DNA of 64,000 nt. Origin: Wyeomyia smithii. Its lineage: Eukaryota > Arthropoda > Insecta > Diptera > Culicidae. This document shows, piece after piece, positions 35,801 through 47,560 of this stretch (position 1 is the stretch's first letter; the number at the start of each line of letters is the position of its first letter). A program made the translations under genes and the position numbers. The DNA is taken from contig NC_073696.1 in NCBI RefSeq assembly GCF_029784165.1, positions 106,290,665 to 106,354,664 on the forward strand. The letters run 5' to 3'. The notes beneath the pieces were generated by a model. It saw only the letters and a list, made by a program, of their open reading frames with translations. It was not told where the DNA came from and did no database searches.

Positions 35801-36438
35801 CTCGATAATCCTGCTTCTGTTTACGTCGCAGAATTAGCTGCAATTCAGTACACCCTAGGGATTATCGAAAAAATGCCCACGGACCATTATTTCATCTTTA
35901 CGGACAGTCTCAGTTCCATTGAGGCTCTCCGATCGATGAAAGATGTTAAGCACTCTCCGTATTTCCTGGGGAAAATACGGGAACATCTGAGTGCTTTATC
36001 CGAAAATCTACTCAGATTACCTTAGCGTGGGTCCCTTCTCACTGCTCGATACCGGGTAATGAGAAAGCGGACTCTTTGGCTAAGGTGGGCGCAACAAACG
36101 GTGATATTTATGAAAGACCAATTGCCTTTAATGAATTTTTCGCATTTGTACGTCAGAATACGATCATCAGTTGGCAAAATGCTTGGACCAGAGGGAAACT
36201 GGGAAGGTGGTTACATTCCATAATCCCTAAGGTGTCGACGAATCCGTGGTTCAAGGGGTTGGATGTTGGTCGGGATTTCATTTGCGTGATGTCCCGGCTT
36301 ATGTCCAATCACTATAGATTTGACGCGCATCTCCGTCGTGTTGGGCTCGGAGAGAGTGGTGTCTGTGCCTGTGGTGAAGGTTATCACGACATAGAGCACG
36401 TTGTTTGGTCATGCCCTGTACGCTGTTCCTGTTCGTGA
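32869..36438 (+). pseudogene. I-clade retrotransposon ORF2 (EN-RT-RNase H), broken
   Basis: The endonuclease (32869-33687) shows WNCRS, SLCETWLT, LILGDFNSHG and SDHLPIL. A frameshift lies near 33610-33625. RT (33593-35785) shows SYRPIAML, FLDMKGAFD (motif A intact), PQGSCLSPLLYNFY and LADDS (catalytic DD intact). RNase H starts at YTDGSLLDGS and is cut by an in-frame TAA at 35783-35785. It continues (VAELAAIQY, FTDSLSS) and shifts frame near 36010-36025 to the last part (GNEKADSLAKVG and a CxC...H...H...C tail, 'CACGEGYHDIEHVVWSC'). The catalytic residues survive but the reading frame does not. Confidence 0.85.
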
Positions 36439-36920
36439 TGTCTTGGCGAGCCGTGACCTATCCTACATGTCCCTTATATACGTTTTCCTGAAATCCATCC
36501 ACGCCCCAGTTTAGTCCTATCCCCTTCCGCCTACATCCAACCTAACGACAAGAACACGTTAAGACCCCGGATCCGGAAACAGCGATCAGACCCGCACGAT
36601 ACTCTCAAGGCCCGAGGGAGACAACCCAATATGCCAGTCCGTAATGTCTTGGCCCTGCAGCGGAACAAATTTAATATGCTGCTTACCCATGGCAATGATA
36701 ACCATCATACAGTAAACCAGTGCTTTTAATGCAAAATATTATAGCTTTAAGTTAGATTTAGTTTCAGCTTGTAGTCGGCAGCGAGGATAAAAAATTTGCT
36801 TTTAGTTATTAAGATACTTTAGAAAGTAAGCTACCAGATATAATTGGCGCCGTTAAACATTAAATTGTATTTGTGCCGTGTCAAATAAACTATAGATGAA
36901 GAAAAAAATTACCAAATCGT

Positions 36921-38108
36921 AGTCAGGCACTTTGACAACAAAGTTGAAGGCTGTTTTCACACTGAAAATCAGACAGCCAGCAGAAGTTTTGATTGCCAAA
37001 ATCCAGAAATCCGAACAGCCGTAAAGAGAGCTGTTTATTCACCTACGGCAAGTTTCTCGCCCCATCCCTCGCGTTCGCGTTCACCATGGCAGAGGCCTAA
37101 CTGTCTTCTAACAGGGCAGTTTGTTATTCAAAGTCGGTTATGCGTATCGCAGCCTTTGCGCTGCCCCTACAGTGGGGGGGGGGGGGGCTTTACTAAATGA
37201 AGTAAAAGTAAAAATTAGACAACTACAACAGAATTTGATTGCATCCAGCACAGAATATCTGCTTGTGTTAATGCCAGAAAGTTATTAACCTTCAATTATT
37301 TGTTTATTTGCCTTGAAAAAGGCATTTTGCGGTTCAAAATCAGTTGCTGATCACAACCTTTGAGCTGCCCTAACAGTGGGGGAATTAGGATACACGGATA
37401 ACACGCACTGTGGAAGCTATTTCACATTCAGTAAATTCGACGGGTGCGACAGATTTAAATTGCTAGGATCCAACACATAATGCTTGCTTGCGTTGTCAAA
37501 AAATATTAACTTCCAATGACTTGTTTATTTGCCTTGAAAAAGGCATTTTGATTTACAAAATTGGGTTTCCTGATGGCAATCTTCATGCTGCCCCAACACG
37601 GGGGGAATAATGGCAGTCTGGCGACACATGCTGAGAAAAACCGCGCTGCTCCTGAGACGTGGTGACCAACTACAGGGTTAGTGCTGCTGCTAAGGAAGGA
37701 TGACTGCTGTTATCGCTGTCTAGAACTATTATGAGCGGCTTCGGCTGAAACAGGCTCTTATATAGGCCAAATAGCATGTTTTCAATTGCAAGGTATATGA
37801 TTCTGTCGACCGTGCTTGGGAAGCAATCATATAACGACCAATCAGAGGTCGAATTTTTCGTTTTGACAAGGCTTGACTATTTTCAATAGTACAATAGTGT
37901 GAATAATAAAATTACAATTATCTTATTTTGGGAAGAATCTTAGAAGATTTTCCTATCTATGGCTGCAAGAACGAAGGAAATCCATCGGATACTGACCGAT
38001 TTATTAGCATTTGAAATTGGACATATTTTTCACTTTTTTCGGTTTTAGATTTTCATTTCACATCCCTATGTAGCCGAACTTCCTGAGAGAAGTATTCTAC
38101 TTCAAAAA
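36921..38108. repeat. Composite repeat copy 2, right part, with ~220-bp repeats
   Basis: Repeated blocks of ~220 bp follow each other. 'ccttgaaaaaggcattttg' occurs at 37311 and 37532, with an earlier diverged unit at ~37095-37190; each is followed by 'gctgcccc...agtggggg'. A run of about 15 G lies at ~37172. The block 37680-38108 matches 4750-5168. A segment at 37050-37092 ('tggcagaggcct') is related to 61930-61985. No gene. Confidence 0.65.
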
Positions 38109-39078
38109 ACATTTCCTAAAAAATGTTTGGAGGGTTTGGATTACAGTTTAGAATGTTGCTTTGAGTCCAGTGTTGCATATACACTCGATGACGGTATAAT
38201 TTGTAAATTTATTTTTACAGCTTAAAATGACTTTAAAATTAAATTACATTTAGCTTGCTTATCGAACAAAGCTCTTACCTGTATTATGTTGATTACCCAT
38301 CAAGTTGATTTTGAAACACAGTACTAGAGGGGACAGAAGCCATGGTATAACGAATTTTAATATCGAGCGCCGGATACAAACAGACATTGAAACAGAATAG
38401 TATCATATTGTTTGCCACGAATGAATATCTAATATCAAGTTTCGAGGAATTTAGTGCTTTGCCCGAATAAAAACATACATTATTTCCAGGACTGTTGAAT
38501 GTTGATGCGTTTGGTATAACTGAGGCAATCTGCTGGAACTGTGTTAGGTGCAACGAGATTCATCTTTAAACATCCCCATTGATCAAGGAGAAACGGACGT
38601 TGGAAAGGATACGGAAGAAGGATCAACATCGCAAGTGTGGCACTGTGTGCTGATAGAGAAAACGGGAGTGTGAGTTTGCGAGAGTGTGGCTAGAATTTGA
38701 GAAGGGTTGCAAATATTTCCGTTTCTTTGGGGTGAATATAAGCTAGAAAGTGCGAAGTGTGCTGATATTCGCGGGTCGTGCGCATCTATCACAGAACGTT
38801 GTTGCCATCGTAGAAGCGAACGTGTTAAGCTGAAAGGACAATCAATGTGAGTGAACGCCATCAACGAAACAACGTCTGCGAGCGTGCGAGTGTTGTGAGA
38901 GATGGAATAAACGGGCACGAACGGTAGAATCGAACGAGTGCGACGAGTCAAAAGCGAAAAAGAGTAAAAAGCCGATTATAATTGTATTGTTTTATAATAC
39001 CATCTAGTTTGTAAACAAGGAACCGAGTGCGTGCATGAGATATAAGCTACTGACTACTGTACCTAAAGTCGGAACGAG
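38109..39078 (+). promoter_or_regulatory. XPO1 upstream region, probable promoter and 5' UTR
   Basis: The last ~500 bases before the XPO1 start (38580-39078) are rich in 'gtgtgag/gcgag' purine runs and lack repeats, which fits a transcribed leader. An in-frame TAA at 39064-39066 precedes the ATG, so no unspliced N-terminal extension exists. No TATA box is evident, and the transcription start cannot be placed from sequence alone. Confidence 0.4.
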
Positions 39079-42000
39079 ATGTCCATGGTAATGATTCGTA
39101 TGGAGGAAGCCAACAAGTTGTTGGATTTTTCCCAAAAGCTTGATATTGGCTTGCTGGACAGCGTCGTTGAGTGTCTGTATAACAGTACTGGGGAACAACT
39201 ACGATTGGCTCAGAATGTGTTGACCACACTGAAGGAACATCCGGATGCGTGGACTAGAGTCGATAGTATACTAGAATTTTCTCAAAATCAGCAGACTAAA
39301 TTTTACGCTCTGCAAATTCTCGAAGAGGTCATCAAAACCCGCTGGAAAATCCTGCCCAGAAATCAATGCGAAGGAATAAAGAAATATGTGGTCGGATTGA
39401 TTATCAAAACTTCGCAAGATGCCACTGTAATGGAAGCGAACAAAGTTTACCTGAACAAACTCAACATTATTCTGGTGCAGATTTTAAAACGCGAATGGCC
39501 GAACAATTGGGAAACTTTCATCAGTGACATCGTGGGTGCATCGAAAACAAACGAAACCCTCTGCCAAAACAACATGATCATTTTAAAGTTACTGAGCGAG
39601 GAAGTTTTTGATTTCTGTTCAGGTCAAATCACCCAGACAAAGGCAAAACATCTGAAAGATACCATGTGCTCGGAATTTTCTCAAGTTTTCCAGTTATGTC
39701 AGTTCGTGTTAGAAAACTCATTAAACGCTCCACTGATTTCAGCCACGCTGGAAACCCTTCTGAAATTTTTGAACTGGATTCCACTGGGATACATATTTGA
39801 GACAAAGTTGATCGACATGCTGGTCTGCCGCTTTCTGACGATACCGATGTTCCGTAACATCACGCTAAAATGTCTCTCTGAGATTGCTGGTCTGCAGCTG
39901 GCTAACTACGGACACATTTTCGTAGCAATGTTCAAGCAAACTATGGAACAGTTCGATATCATGATACCAGCCTGCACCAACATGAATCAGATCTACATGA
40001 ATGGCTCCGATGACGAACAGTGTTTCGTTCAAAACTTAGCCATGTTTTTGTGCACTTTCTTAAGGGTACATTCGGCTTTGGTGGAAAAAAGAGAAACGAT
40101 GGACACGGTGCTTAAAGCGCTCGGTTATCTGGTTATGATTTCTGAAGTGGATGATGTTGAAATATTCAAAATTTGCTTAGAGTATTGGAATAGCCTTGCT
40201 TCCGAGCTGTACAAAGAATCGTATAGTTCAAGCCAACGTCGTACGTTCTACGCCAAAATTCTGTCCAAGGTTCGCTACATCATGATATCTCGAATGGCGA
40301 AACCGGAGGAGGTGCTTGTCGTTGAGAATGAAAACGGGGAAGTAGTGCGAGAGTTCATGAAGGATACTAATAGTATTAATTTGTACAAGAATATGCGCGA
40401 GACGCTTGTCTATTTGACACATCTGGATTACGCCGACACCGAGCGTATCATGACGGAGAAGCTATGCCACCAGGTCAATGGGAGCGAGTTTACATGGAAG
40501 AATTTGAATACGCTCTGCTGGGCGATCGGATCTATTTCCGGTGCCTTTTTCGAAGACGACGAAAAGCGGTTTCTAGTAACCGTGATTAAGGAGTTGCTGG
40601 GGCTCTGCGAACATAAGAAAGGTAAGAGTAGTTTGAATCAGGTAATTTTGCATGCCTTTAAAATAACACAAAAATCCATAACTATTCAGGTAAGGACAAC
40701 AAAGCTATCATAGCATCGAACATCATGTATGTGGTTGGCCAGTATCCTCGCTTTCTTCGAGCCCATTGGAAATTCCTTAAAACGGTTGTAAACAAGCTGT
40801 TTGAGTTTATGCACGAGACGCATGATGGTGTACAGGATATGGCGTGTGACACCTTCATTAAAATTGCTCTAAAATGCCGGCGTCACTTTGTCCAGCTACA
40901 ACCCAATGAGTCGTGCACATTTATTGAGGAAATCCTTGCTACCATGAGCACGATTATTTGCGATCTGCAACCGCAGCAAGTAGGTTTCGATTTTCGTCTC
41001 TCTTAAACGTGGATAAATTATTATCGCTTCTTTCCAGGTACACACTTTCTACGAAGCCGTCGGATACATGATTTCCGCCCAAGTCGATCAGGTTCAGCAG
41101 AATATTTTGATCGAAAAGTATATGATGCTGCCTAACCAAGTAAAATAGAAAAAAAAAAACAGTTATATTTCTGAATAATTTAATACTAAACCAAATGTTT
41201 CAGGTATGGGATGAAATCATTTCACAGGCTACGAAAAATGTTGACATTCTGAAAGACATGGCTGCTGTCAAACAGCTCGGAAGCATATTAAAAACCAACG
41301 TAAGAGCATGCAAAGCTCTGGGACATGCTTACGTTTCGCAGCTTGGTCGCATCTATCTTGATATGCTAAATGTGTACAAAATCATGTCGGAGAATATTAC
41401 TCAGGCGATTGCTTTGAATGGGTTAGCCATCAACAACCAGCCGTTGATCAAAGCGATGCACGTTGTCAAAAAGGAAACGTTAACGCTGATCTCCGAGTGG
41501 GTGTCCAAGTCGAATGATTCACAAATGGTAATGGAGAATTTCATTCCACCATTGTTAGAAACTGTGTTATTTGATTATCAGGTACGGTGATGTAATAGCT
41601 TGGTAATACCTTTGCTTATTATGTAATATTTTTCTATAATAGCGTACGAAAGTGCCGAATGCCCGAGAACCGCTGGTGCTGAGCACGATGGCTTCAATCG
41701 TGAACAAACTGCAGGCTGTCATAACTCCAGAGATTCCCAAAATTTTCGACGCCGTTTTCGACTGCACTTTGGACATGATCAATAAGAACTTTGAGGATTA
41801 TCCGCAGCATCGCACTAACTTTTACGAGCTTCTGCAGGCCGTCAATACACACTGCTTCAAGGCATTCTTGAGCATTCCGCCGAATCAATTTAAGCTGGTA
41901 TTCGACTCTATAGTTTGGGCTTTCAAGCACACGATGCGCAACGTAGCCGACACGGGATTGAACATACTAATGCAGGTAGGACAATGACGTCATCTTCTCG

Positions 42001-44977
42001 TGTACATGGTCGAATGTAAAGGAATAGCTAGTAGTTTTAGCTAGTTCCCAATGATTCGATTCCTTCTTTTTTCAGTATGCACCAACAAAAATGCTGTCTG
42101 CAAGAATGGATCAATATATGAAGATTACTTTTGCGATTTAGTTTCTGCCTAGAGTGTGCAGCACTACTGTAGATGTCTTGTGGAATCTGAGAATAGGAAT
42201 ATCTGCGAAGTAGAGAGTGTCGAGCGTGCTTGCGGATGGTCTTGAGTGTGATTCCATTTGTTTGGTGAGCATGAATTGGGTAACCGTTAGAGAATGACAG
42301 CGATTGATTGATTAGAATGATGAATTTTTATGTGGTGTGTTATTTTCGTCCTTGGCGGATATTAATTTTAAGTGCCAAGCTATTCGTCCGTTTGTTTTTG
42401 TGTGGAGAGGTTTGATTTTTTTTTCTTTTTTCTACGTTTCACTTTCCGATAGGATTATTGCTTGCAGTCTTGGGATCTTTCAACAAAAACCTGGACGATA
42501 AAATAATCTTCTAGGGCTTAGTAACTGATCTTACCTTCCTACATGAATTAAGCGAATGTAGTTAAATTTACTTTTAATTACTATTCCCACATACTAAGAA
42601 TCCAATGTTAAATGGTATACTTTCGATTATGTTGTACAAATCATCTAAATATTCCGTAAAGAGTTTTTTAGAGAGTTTTCGAAACTGGTTTCATTTATGG
42701 GATTGAATCTAATAAGTAAACCGTGATCCTTTATTAAAGTATTAACAGCTTTCAACATTTTTTTCCGTCAGTTAATCCAGCTAACCAACTTGTGATAATA
42801 AAAGCAAAGTTGGCAAGATCTCAAATTTGTTTTTTATGTCGGCTTTAACATTGAATATATTCGTTTCTAATGTTCGTCCCGACTCAGCGATATTTTTTGT
42901 GGATGGCTCAAAAATAGATACCTTAGCTGGGACAGGAATCTTCGGTCCTGCAATCGTCACACTCAAAAATGATTCTTGAGTCATTATGGTTCAATATTAA
43001 CTTACTGAGAATTCAGTAAAAGAAATGATGAAAACCATGATTCAGTAATACTACCGAGATTTCGGATATTTTGCGTTGAACTTCCAGTTAAGTTTGACAG
43101 CTGCCTTTTTTAACCGAGCACTAATTGGTGCCACTCGAGTAAATTCTAAGTAAGATAATATCAGTGGGAATAGCACATCGACCAGCAGTGTTTCAAGCAG
43201 AGATTTTTGCAACAATTGAATGCAGATGTATAATTACTAGAAAATACAGTCATGTAAATATTTGTATTTTCCCTGGCAGTCAGGCTGCATAGAAAGAAAG
43301 CACTTAGTGCGAACAACTGTGCATCTCTAACTGTCTTGGAATGCAGTCTCACATTGCGTCAGCTGTATCAAACGAGCTTATCCAATTTCCAGGTTTGGTT
43401 TCCAGGACATTATGGCATTGTTGGAACTGTAAGGGCTAACGCGCTTGCAAAACAAGGACCTAACTACTAGTTAGGTCCCTTTAGCTGTCAAAAAGTTTGC
43501 CCAAACTAAGAAATTCATAACGGCAAATGTAAATCATCCAACAGAGCACTTTATACATACGTTGGCCTAGTAATTAGGCACTCGAGCAAATATCATTTGA
43601 ATAATACTGGCCGGGTTCAGAGTTATATGTGTCGCTTTTGTAATGTAGAAAATGACATCTGCTGTAAAGTTAGGGTGCATCATTCTAATTAGAGTTCTTG
43701 ACCTGTTTCTTCAACCAGTTTTTGCAATATTTAAAGATTTTTTTTAGAATAACTTTTGACTCCTACCCCATCTTTTTATATTATGGAAGTACATATTTGA
43801 CAGTAAACACTGATCAACATATATTTTATCACCAGCTCAAGAGAATAACTAACAGGTTGGAAAATTGATCGAATGTTGCGCAGAAGCTTGAGTTGCTAAG
43901 TAAATTATATTTGAACGAACAGACCGACTGCAAGTCTCCCAGCTGGTGTCGAAGTACGATTATGGCCTAATACGCCAATCGTCGTATGTTCGAGTACCGG
44001 CTCGGGAGAGACAGTTAGTGTAGGATCGTAGCGCTAGCCCCGCAATTATCCTGTACACCTAACAATCGGCTGCGAAGTCTGTGTATAGTAAAACAGAAGG
44101 TCTAGTTCCGATACGGAATATAGCACCAGGCTTCACTTGGCTTGGCAAGTCTGCTTGATAAAGATTGTTTAGTAACTTGTGTGACGGTGACACTTAAGTC
44201 CAACACTAGGCTGTCATGAACCTAGAACTAAATAGCAGTATAGTGATAGGCTTGTTATATTTTAATTCTATACCCAGGTCTGATAAAAACGTTTCAATTT
44301 GAAAATTATTACAGATGCTACAGAATTTGGAGCAGCACCCCCAAGCGGCGCAGAGCTTCTACCAGACGTACTTCACCGACATCTTGATGCAGATTTTCTC
44401 GGTAGTGACGGACACCTCGCATACGGCCAGTTTACAGAACCATGCGACCATTCTGGCGTACATGTTCTCACTAGTTGAAGCCGGCCGCATCACTGCCAGC
44501 CTTGGTCCGTCAACCGACAACGTGCTGAACATTCAGGAATATGTTGCTACCCTGCTCAAGTCCGCCTTCAGTCACCTTACCGATAACCAGATCAAAATCT
44601 TTGTCACCGGCTTGTTCAACCTTGATCAGGATGTGCACGCATTTAAAGAGCATTTAAGGGATTTCCTTATCCAGATTAAGGTAACGTTTCGTTGTATGTG
44701 ATTGCACGATTTGCTCGGAGCACTGTTCAAGATTTGTCAAAGAATAACTCACTCACGTTTTCTCGGAAATTGATGTATGACTTAGGTAGCAATATTATAG
44801 TACATATTTTTGGTTTGTATTTTGCAGGAGGTTACCGGCGATGATGATTCCGACCTATACTTGGAGGAACGAGAGACCGAACTGAAAAAGGCCCAGGAGG
44901 AAAAGAGGCGAATTCTGATGACGGTGCCTGGTATGATCAATCCACACGAACTGCCGGAAGAAATGCAGGATGAGTAA
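39079..44977 (+). CDS. XPO1: Exportin-1 (CRM1), nuclear export receptor
   Basis: XPO1 binds leucine-rich export signals with RanGTP and carries proteins and some RNPs out of the nucleus. Seven exons: 39079-40621, 40690-40979, 41038-41139, 41204-41581, 41643-41975, 44315-44680, 44828-44977. All junctions are GT-AG and the total is 3162 bp, 1053 aa (vertebrate proteins are ~1071). The N-terminal CRIME/importin-beta-like region has LLDFSQKLDI and KTRWKILPRNQCEGIKKY. The NES-groove helix VIKELLGLCEHKKG keeps the cysteine that leptomycin B modifies in sensitive species (residue ~510 here). The C-terminus ends EELPEEMQDE-like acidic. The start at 39079 is the first ATG after an in-frame TAA 15 bases upstream. 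Compared with vertebrates a loop after 'ELYKES' is ~20 residues shorter. Intron 5 (2.3 kb) is swollen by transposon debris. Drosophila orthologue: embargoed. Confidence 0.97.
42882..43470 (+). pseudogene. Fossil LOA-type RNase H fragment
   Basis: Translated on the plus strand, 42882-42958 gives 'FFVDGSKIDTLAGTGIFGP', and after an interruption 43153-43470 gives 'PAVFQAEIFATIEC', 'HVNICIFPGSQAA' and 'VWFPGHYGIVG...NALAKQG'. These line up with the RNase H of the element at 10946-12586 (YTDGSKMNDSTGAGINGP, TVFQAEIFAIYEC, VPGHCGVEGNEKAD). The third Asp is changed (PGS for SDS) and several stops are present, so it is old and inactive. It is an insertion distinct from the elements at 10-21 kb. Confidence 0.75.
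42959..43152. mobile_element. MITE inserted in the fossil RNase H
   Basis: Interrupts the RNase H reading exactly between '..GPAIV' and 'ISVGIAHRP..'. Its right half ('ccgagatttcggatattttg', 'tgacagctg', 'accgagcact') matches the TIR element at 16821-17284. The left end starts 'cactcaaaaatgattcttg'. Boundaries are uncertain by a few bases. Confidence 0.65.
43936..44148 (+). repeat. tRNA-derived SINE in XPO1 intron 5
   Basis: Starts 'tctcccagctggtgtcgaag', with box B 'gttcgagtaccgg', then the body 'ggatcgtagcgctagccccg' shared with 3590-3805. It ends near a 'cttggcttggc' tail. More diverged than the 3590-3805 copy. Confidence 0.75.
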
Positions 44978-47560
44978 GGTTACTGAATATGAGTTGTTGT
45001 CGTGAGATCATAAATAAAAAAAGTTAGAGTTGCAACAAGGCGTTTCGAAAGCAGCAGAGTAGTTTGCGAAGAGGTAGCATTTTGAATTTAGCTTCTTTCC
45101 ATTTAAAAGAATTTATTTTTGCTTTCTTAACTACAATAAACATGGAATACGTTCAAAATATACATACACACTAATGATTCATGCTGCATAACAGTAAATT
45201 TCTAGATAACACACATAGCGCGAAACACTCGATCACATGTGTCATTAACAGAAGAAAAAAACCAAGACACCGAATAAGAAAATGAACCAAAATCAATACA
45301 GCCATATGCAGCTGAAAATAAACTGAAAACATTTAGAAAATCCCAGTTACAGAAAAATCTATCATTAAAGTTTTTAGGCATCCAGAGAATGTTTGATTGT
45401 CGTTTTGCGTTGATGATTGCTTTTGAAAAGATTCAGCAAACAATCCTATTGGCATGAATTCGTGTGCGATTATTTTATAAAAACGTAAAACGGTGTCCCC
45501 TTTTTATTACCTACTTTTTACTACTAATTTATAAGACGCAGAATATTACATTAATATCTATTTTACGGATTAACGCGTGTTGGTATGTATGAAATTTGTT
45601 GATTTATTGTTCATGATTTTTTTCAAACTACTCAAGTTTACTACGCGGTATAGAGAAGCGATTATGCTGCCAGAACTCGTTTCGGAAAAGTTTGAATTGG
45701 AACGGCTCGTAAGCCGATGTGTGAGAAGCGAAGAAACAGAATAGTTACTACATTTTTGCATTATATTTTGAACATTTGGATTCAGTTTACGGATTGATCG
45801 TATGGCAAGAAACAGTTGGAGGGATGAGATGAACAAACAAAAGTCGAGCACAGTGGCAGCGAAGAAGAGAATGTATTTTACAGGGCGAGAATAACAGGAG
45901 GGATTTTACGCTGAATGTAGTGATTGAAGTTTATCAGTAGAGGACACAATACGAGAATCGAAAAAAAAGAAAAAAAGTAAGCACTAATAATTTATAAGAG
46001 GTAAGATTTGAATACTAGTAGTGGACACATCGTCTAAGGGTGTAGCAAAAACAGTTGAGCAACAGGTGAACACAAACCGGAATATATTGCCGGAAACAAG
46101 AAAAAAAGAATCGAAAAATTTCATTGCAAAATATGAAGCCACTTCAAAGTAAAATGTAGAATCGCGAAGAGTTATTACAAAAATGTATGCGTGTTTGTAT
46201 GTTTGTGTGCCACCTAACTCGGAGTGAACTATTTGCGACAGGTTTATCTAGACACAATACTAGCATTAGCTGGAATGCAAATTAAGCTGTTTTTTAGCAG
46301 ATCACAATGATGGCGAAAACTGAGATTTAGTTGCGTGCAAACGAAGTGGTACGTTTTTTGACAAATTGCAAAAACGCAAAAATAGAATTCGGATCAGTAA
46401 ATAAAACCAGAATCATTTACTATCTCACGTAGATCGTACCTAATGTTCCATTTGTTTTGCTTTGTATTATTTTACGTAAAAGAAATTACCCACTGTTTTG
46501 CAAAATAATCAAAATCCATATAAGCGAACGGTAGCGCGGGAATCATCAGTAAAACGTGTAGAACTATTAAAAGTAAGTCATTGGGGCTTATCAAGGGAGT
46601 CACTTCACGGTGAAGTGACAACCGTAATAGGCACGGTGAAAGTAATTCCCATTTGATTTGAGATTTTCTCACTTGTGAGATTTTTTCACTTCGTTCTCAC
46701 CGTGAAGTGAAATACCGGAATTCGCGTAAAAAAACCAGCGTTAATTCTGCATTCCGAGTGAAGGAAAACCGAAATCCGCGCAAAAAAAAATATCGCGTAA
46801 ATTCCGGAATCCGCGTAAAAAAACGCGTAAAAAGCGACCTTAGTGTACATACTCACAGACACTTATGCAGATGTGACTGAATCGTGGCGTCTATAGAGAA
46901 GATTCATTGTTAGCTTCTTGTATTCTAACAGATGGCATGCAAGAAGTTAACTCTCTAACTGTGCGGTTGTTATAATTAGTTGAGCAATTCTCGCTGAAAC
47001 CGCCCAACTCTGCGGACACGAGGTCTTTGAATTGATGAGAAAATAAGAAAACCACTTTGCTTAGTTCATATTGATGAACCCCTCGGACACCAAGGGGTCG
47101 AATGGTTTTTGTATAAGTTGTATTTTGAGCAATTCTTGATTTTTTTATTGATCTATTTCTCTTGAATTTGTAATTGAATCCCCTACAACCAGCATGTCGT
47201 TTTTAAGAGGAGTGATAAAACTTTCACTTGAAGCAGAAAAAATTGCCAGCCTGGATCTCGCCACCATCTTGTATTAGGATTATTGTATTAGGAAAACATG
47301 GTTTTGAGCAAGTTCGCAACCACCAGTTTCAAATTTGAAACCATCATTGGAAAGCTTCGACGAGCATCTCGTCCCATTTGCAATCCATGGGCGAGTCATA
47401 AAAAGCGGAAAAAATCCGATAAAATTTCTATTTTGTTGAAGGTATGGAAATTTTCTAACGAATTAAATCAAGGAAGCAGTTATGATAACAAGGATCGTTT
47501 CATATATTTGTAGCGTCTCAATGTACATTTTGGTGTGGGGTAGGATTTTCTAAATGATTA
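44978..47560. other. XPO1 3' side and intergenic, no further gene
   Basis: A canonical aataaa lies at 45013-45018, 36 bases after the XPO1 stop, with further aataaa-like sites near 45134. The rest up to COX10 has no recognisable exon. Around 46590-46830 short palindromes ('cttcacggtgaagtg') and repeated 'cgcgtaaa/ggaatccgcg' blocks look like a decayed MITE. Confidence 0.5.
45013..45018 (+). terminator. Putative XPO1 polyadenylation signal
   Basis: Canonical AATAAA 36 bases downstream of the stop codon. A longer 3' UTR ending at later sites (about 45134 onward) is also possible. Confidence 0.45.

Larger units (their letters stand above)
31095..36907 (+). mobile_element. I-clade non-LTR retrotransposon, full-length but degenerate
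   Basis: A 13-bp exact target duplication, attaccaaatcgt, flanks it at 31082-31094 and 36908-36920. The order is a ~430-bp 5' UTR, ORF1 with CCHC knuckles, ORF2 with endonuclease, RT and RNase H, a ~460-bp 3' UTR and an A-rich end. RNase H after RT excludes the Jockey clade and fits the I clade (MosquI-type elements are known in mosquitoes; the match is from memory). Lesions: one frameshift in ORF1; two frameshifts and one stop in ORF2. Confidence 0.88.
41976..44314 (+). other. XPO1 intron 5, transposon-loaded
   Basis: 2339-bp intron between coding exons 5 and 6, far larger than the other introns (57-147 bp). It contains a fossil LOA-type RNase H (42882-43470) split by a MITE (~42959-43150), and a SINE (43936-44148). 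The splice sites (donor gtagga, acceptor ttacag) look normal. Confidence 0.85.

Noticed and set aside
37095..37620. CRISPR-like spaced repeats
   Set aside because: The units are ~220 bp with diverged copies, and the context is eukaryotic with introns and retrotransposons.
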